A stretch of 7,352 nucleotides of DNA, from NCBI GenBank assembly GCA_030640485.1, contig DAOWJG010000188.1, positions 1-7,352 on the forward strand. Direction: 5' to 3'. Under the pieces are notes generated by a model that was not told where the DNA came from, did no database searches, and was given only the letters and a program-made list of their open reading frames with translations. The position numbers were made by a program, and so were the translations under genes. Origin of the DNA: Dehalococcoidales bacterium (GTDB taxonomy: Bacteria; Chloroflexota; Dehalococcoidia; Dehalococcoidales; UBA5760). Shown piece by piece: positions 6,004-7,352 of the stretch (the stretch's first letter is position 1; every line of letters begins with the position of its first letter).

Positions 6004-6759
6004 ATGAACATAAGATTTGACAACAAGGTAGCCATCGTAACCGGGGCTGCCAGCGGTATCGGTCTCGGCTGTGCTGAGTTGCTGGCGGCCAGTGGTGCTA
6101 AAGTAGCCCTGGTGGACTTTAATTCGGAGACTCTACCCAAGGCAACCAAAAAGGTGCAGGAAAAGGGCACTGCCAAATGCTACCAGCTAGACATAACCGA
6201 TATACCTCAAATCGCACCCACCGTGAGCCGCATAAGGCAGGAGTTGGGCGAGATAGACATCCTTGTCGGCAGTGCCGGAATTAACATTCGCCAGCCTGCT
6301 CACGAGGTCACCGAAGCCGCCTGGGATACCATCATGTCCGTGAATACCAAAGGACTATTTTTTTGTAATCAGGCAGTAGCCACTCAATCAATGATACCAC
6401 TGAGGCGCGGCGCTATTGTTAATATCGCTTCAATACTGGGTATTGTCGGTGGACCAAGTCGTATTGTCTACTGTGCCAGCAAGGGAGCCGTGGTGCAGCT
6501 AACCCGCGCTGAAGCCGTTGACTGGGCGCCATATAATATCCGCATTAACGCCGTAGCCCCCACCTTTGTTCTCACTAACTTGACAAGGGAATTATTGAAG
6601 GACCCAGAAGCCGAAAAATACGTATTAAGTAATACCCCTTTTCGCCGCCTTGCCACTCTCGATGATGTCGCCACGGCGGTTTGCTTCCTGGCTAGTGATG
6701 AGGCCAGCATGATTACCGGGACGATACTGCCGATAGATGGCGGCTGGACAGCTAAATAA
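6004..6759 (+). CDS. Short-chain dehydrogenase/reductase (classical SDR, FabG-like), copy B
   Basis: The 251-aa product is the tandem paralogue of the preceding SDR and keeps every catalytic mark: TGAASGIG (13-20), Asp38 for NAD preference, GSAG (89-92) in place of NNAG, Asn114, Ser143, Tyr156, Lys160 and IDGGW (244-248). It is therefore expected to be an active NAD(H)-linked alcohol/ketone oxidoreductase of unknown substrate. Differences from copy A concentrate in residues 144-155, next to the active-site Ser and Tyr, and in 189-219, the substrate loop. A change in substrate range rather than in cofactor is therefore likely. No frameshift or stop breaks it. The ATG at 6004 is the first possible start, since TAG lies two codons upstream, but its ribosome site is 20 bases away. 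The next gene starts 32 bases after its stop on the same strand and may share its transcript. Confidence 0.92.
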   Translation: MNIRFDNKVAIVTGAASGIGLGCAELLAASGAKVALVDFNSETLPKATKKVQEKGTAKCYQLDITDIPQIAPTVSRIRQELGEIDILVGSAGINIRQPAHEVTEAAWDTIMSVNTKGLFFCNQAVATQSMIPLRRGAIVNIASILGIVGGPSRIVYCASKGAVVQLTRAEAVDWAPYNIRINAVAPTFVLTNLTRELLKDPEAEKYVLSNTPFRRLATLDDVATAVCFLASDEASMITGTILPIDGGWTAK

Positions 6760-6781
6760 TTTAAAAATAGGTATTACCTGC

Positions 6782-6788
6782 GGAGAGG
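6782..6788 (+). promoter_or_regulatory. Ribosome site for the YifB/ComM-family gene
   Basis: GGAGAGG lies just before the ATG at 6792; its GGAG core ends six bases from the start. It sits in the 31-base gap after the second SDR and supports the ATG chosen for the truncated gene. Confidence 0.6.
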
Positions 6789-6791
6789 TTT

Positions 6792-7352
6792 ATGCTAGCC
6801 AAGGTAATAAGCTGCGCTACAGTCGGGCTGGAGGGGGTAGTTGTTGAGGTTGAGGTGGATATCTCGCCGGGTCTGCCCTCATTTACTATTGTGGGGCTGC
6901 CTGACGCCGCTGTCCAGGAAGCCAGGGAACGAGTCCGCGCCGCTATCCGGAACTCCGGCTGCAACTTCCCCATGAGGCGGATCGTGGCTAATCCCGCCCC
7001 GGCTGACCTCAAGAAAGCTGGGCCAGCTTATGACCTGCCCATTGCGGCTGGTATCCTCCTCAGCTCAGAACAGGTTCAGGCCGATGTCTCGCAAACCATT
7101 ATCCTTGGTGAGCTATCACTGGACGGCAGTTTGCGTCACACCAACGGTGTTTTGCCCATGGTCGCCCTGGCCCACGAGAAAGGATTCTCCACTACTATGG
7201 TGCCCGAGGCGGATGCTAAAGAAGCATCCCTGATAGAAGGCATTAAAGTCATTCCAGTTACCTCACTATCACAGCTGGTCAGCTACCTGCGGGGAGAAAC
7301 ACCGATACCAGAATATCAACCTGATAAGACCGAGGAATACAACCCACCAGCC
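6792..7352 (+). CDS. YifB/ComM-family Mg-chelatase-like AAA+ protein, 3'-truncated by window edge
   Basis: An open frame of 187 codons runs from ATG 6792 to the last base with no stop. The translated part is the N-terminal ChlI-type domain (ribosomal-S5-like fold) of the family, which is usually about 500 aa. Visible marks: GLPSFTIVGLPD (27-38), EARERVRAAI (43-52), PADLKKAGPAYDLPIAAGIL (70-89) and LGELSLDG (105-112). The sequence from about residue 168 (GETPIPEY onward) is the start of the linker before the AAA+ ATPase domain, which lies outside the window, so Walker motifs cannot be checked. The family includes ComM, a helicase acting in natural transformation; elsewhere its role is poorly known. 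It is not a real magnesium chelatase. A small oddity is NPAPADL (67-73), where NLAPADL is more usual as I recall it. It has no evident functional link with the upstream oxidoreductases. Confidence 0.92.
   Translation, partial: MLAKVISCATVGLEGVVVEVEVDISPGLPSFTIVGLPDAAVQEARERVRAAIRNSGCNFPMRRIVANPAPADLKKAGPAYDLPIAAGILLSSEQVQADVSQTIILGELSLDGSLRHTNGVLPMVALAHEKGFSTTMVPEADAKEASLIEGIKVIPVTSLSQLVSYLRGETPIPEYQPDKTEEYNPPA

Larger units (their letters stand above)
5073..6759 (+). repeat. Tandem gene duplication (two SDR copies, offset 931 bases)
   Basis: Bases 5073-5828 and 6004-6759 align without gaps at an offset of 931. Protein identity counted by hand is 194/251 (77%). Similarity is uneven. Codons 6-52 give identical protein but 23 silent base differences in 141. 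Codons 158-188 are near-identical in DNA, including an unbroken 59-base run (5577-5635 = 6508-6566). Codons 220-252 differ at 4 of 99 bases, with a 62-base identical run (5748-5809 = 6679-6740). Codons 53-155 and 189-219 are diverged. This fits an older tandem duplication with later local gene conversion. Confidence 0.9.

Noticed and set aside
5073..6759. Naming the two SDRs fabG
   Set aside because: Motifs are generic to classical SDRs, there are two diverged copies, and no acyl carrier protein or other fatty-acid gene is near.
6792..7352. Naming the last gene a magnesium chelatase subunit
   Set aside because: The visible N-terminal ChlI-type domain is that of YifB/ComM proteins, and no chlorophyll or cobalamin gene is nearby.

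Overview
The window reads as part of a bacterial chromosome from an anaerobe that carries archaeal-type central-carbon genes. All seven supported genes lie on the + strand and cover most of the sequence. Strong AGGAGG-type ribosome sites and a YifB/ComM-family gene point to a bacterium. The type II (archaeal-type) GAPDH, the archaeal-type PGK and a tungsten aldehyde:ferredoxin oxidoreductase (AOR) point to an anaerobe with archaeal-like metabolism. From recalled family distribution, an uncultured Dehalococcoidia-like Chloroflexota is my best guess. This is a guess, because no rRNA or other phylogenetic marker is present.

Layout. (1) 1-765: 3' part of a D-2-hydroxyacid dehydrogenase whose N-terminus lies outside the window. 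(2) 766-884: intergenic stretch with a small hairpin, a candidate sigma-70-type promoter and a strong ribosome site. (3) 885-4926: a tight gene row of type II GAPDH, PGK and AOR, with gaps of 9 and 37 bases, very probably one transcript. (4) 4927-6759: two tandem short-chain dehydrogenase/reductase (SDR) paralogues of equal length (251 aa, 77% identical by hand alignment). Each is preceded by a leader of 146 or 175 bases, and the two leaders share a small dyad element. (5) 6792-7352: the start of a YifB/ComM-type Mg-chelatase-like AAA+ protein, cut by the window end before its ATPase domain.

How the genes fit together. GAPDH and PGK interconvert glyceraldehyde-3-phosphate and 3-phosphoglycerate through 1,3-bisphosphoglycerate. 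The AOR oxidises an aldehyde to its acid with ferredoxin as acceptor (or the reverse), and its place in the gap-pgk row suggests a redox link to this pathway, but its substrate cannot be read from sequence. The hydroxyacid dehydrogenase and the two SDRs are further NAD(P)-dependent oxidoreductases of unknown substrate.

No mobile element, CRISPR array, tRNA, rRNA or obvious new multi-gene system was seen. The most interesting signals are the mosaic nucleotide similarity of the two SDR genes (near-identical 3' blocks around a diverged substrate loop), the AOR inside a gap-pgk row, an Arg-to-Asp change in the PGK substrate pocket, and the dyad shared by the two SDR leaders. No intergenic stretch exceeds 300 bases.
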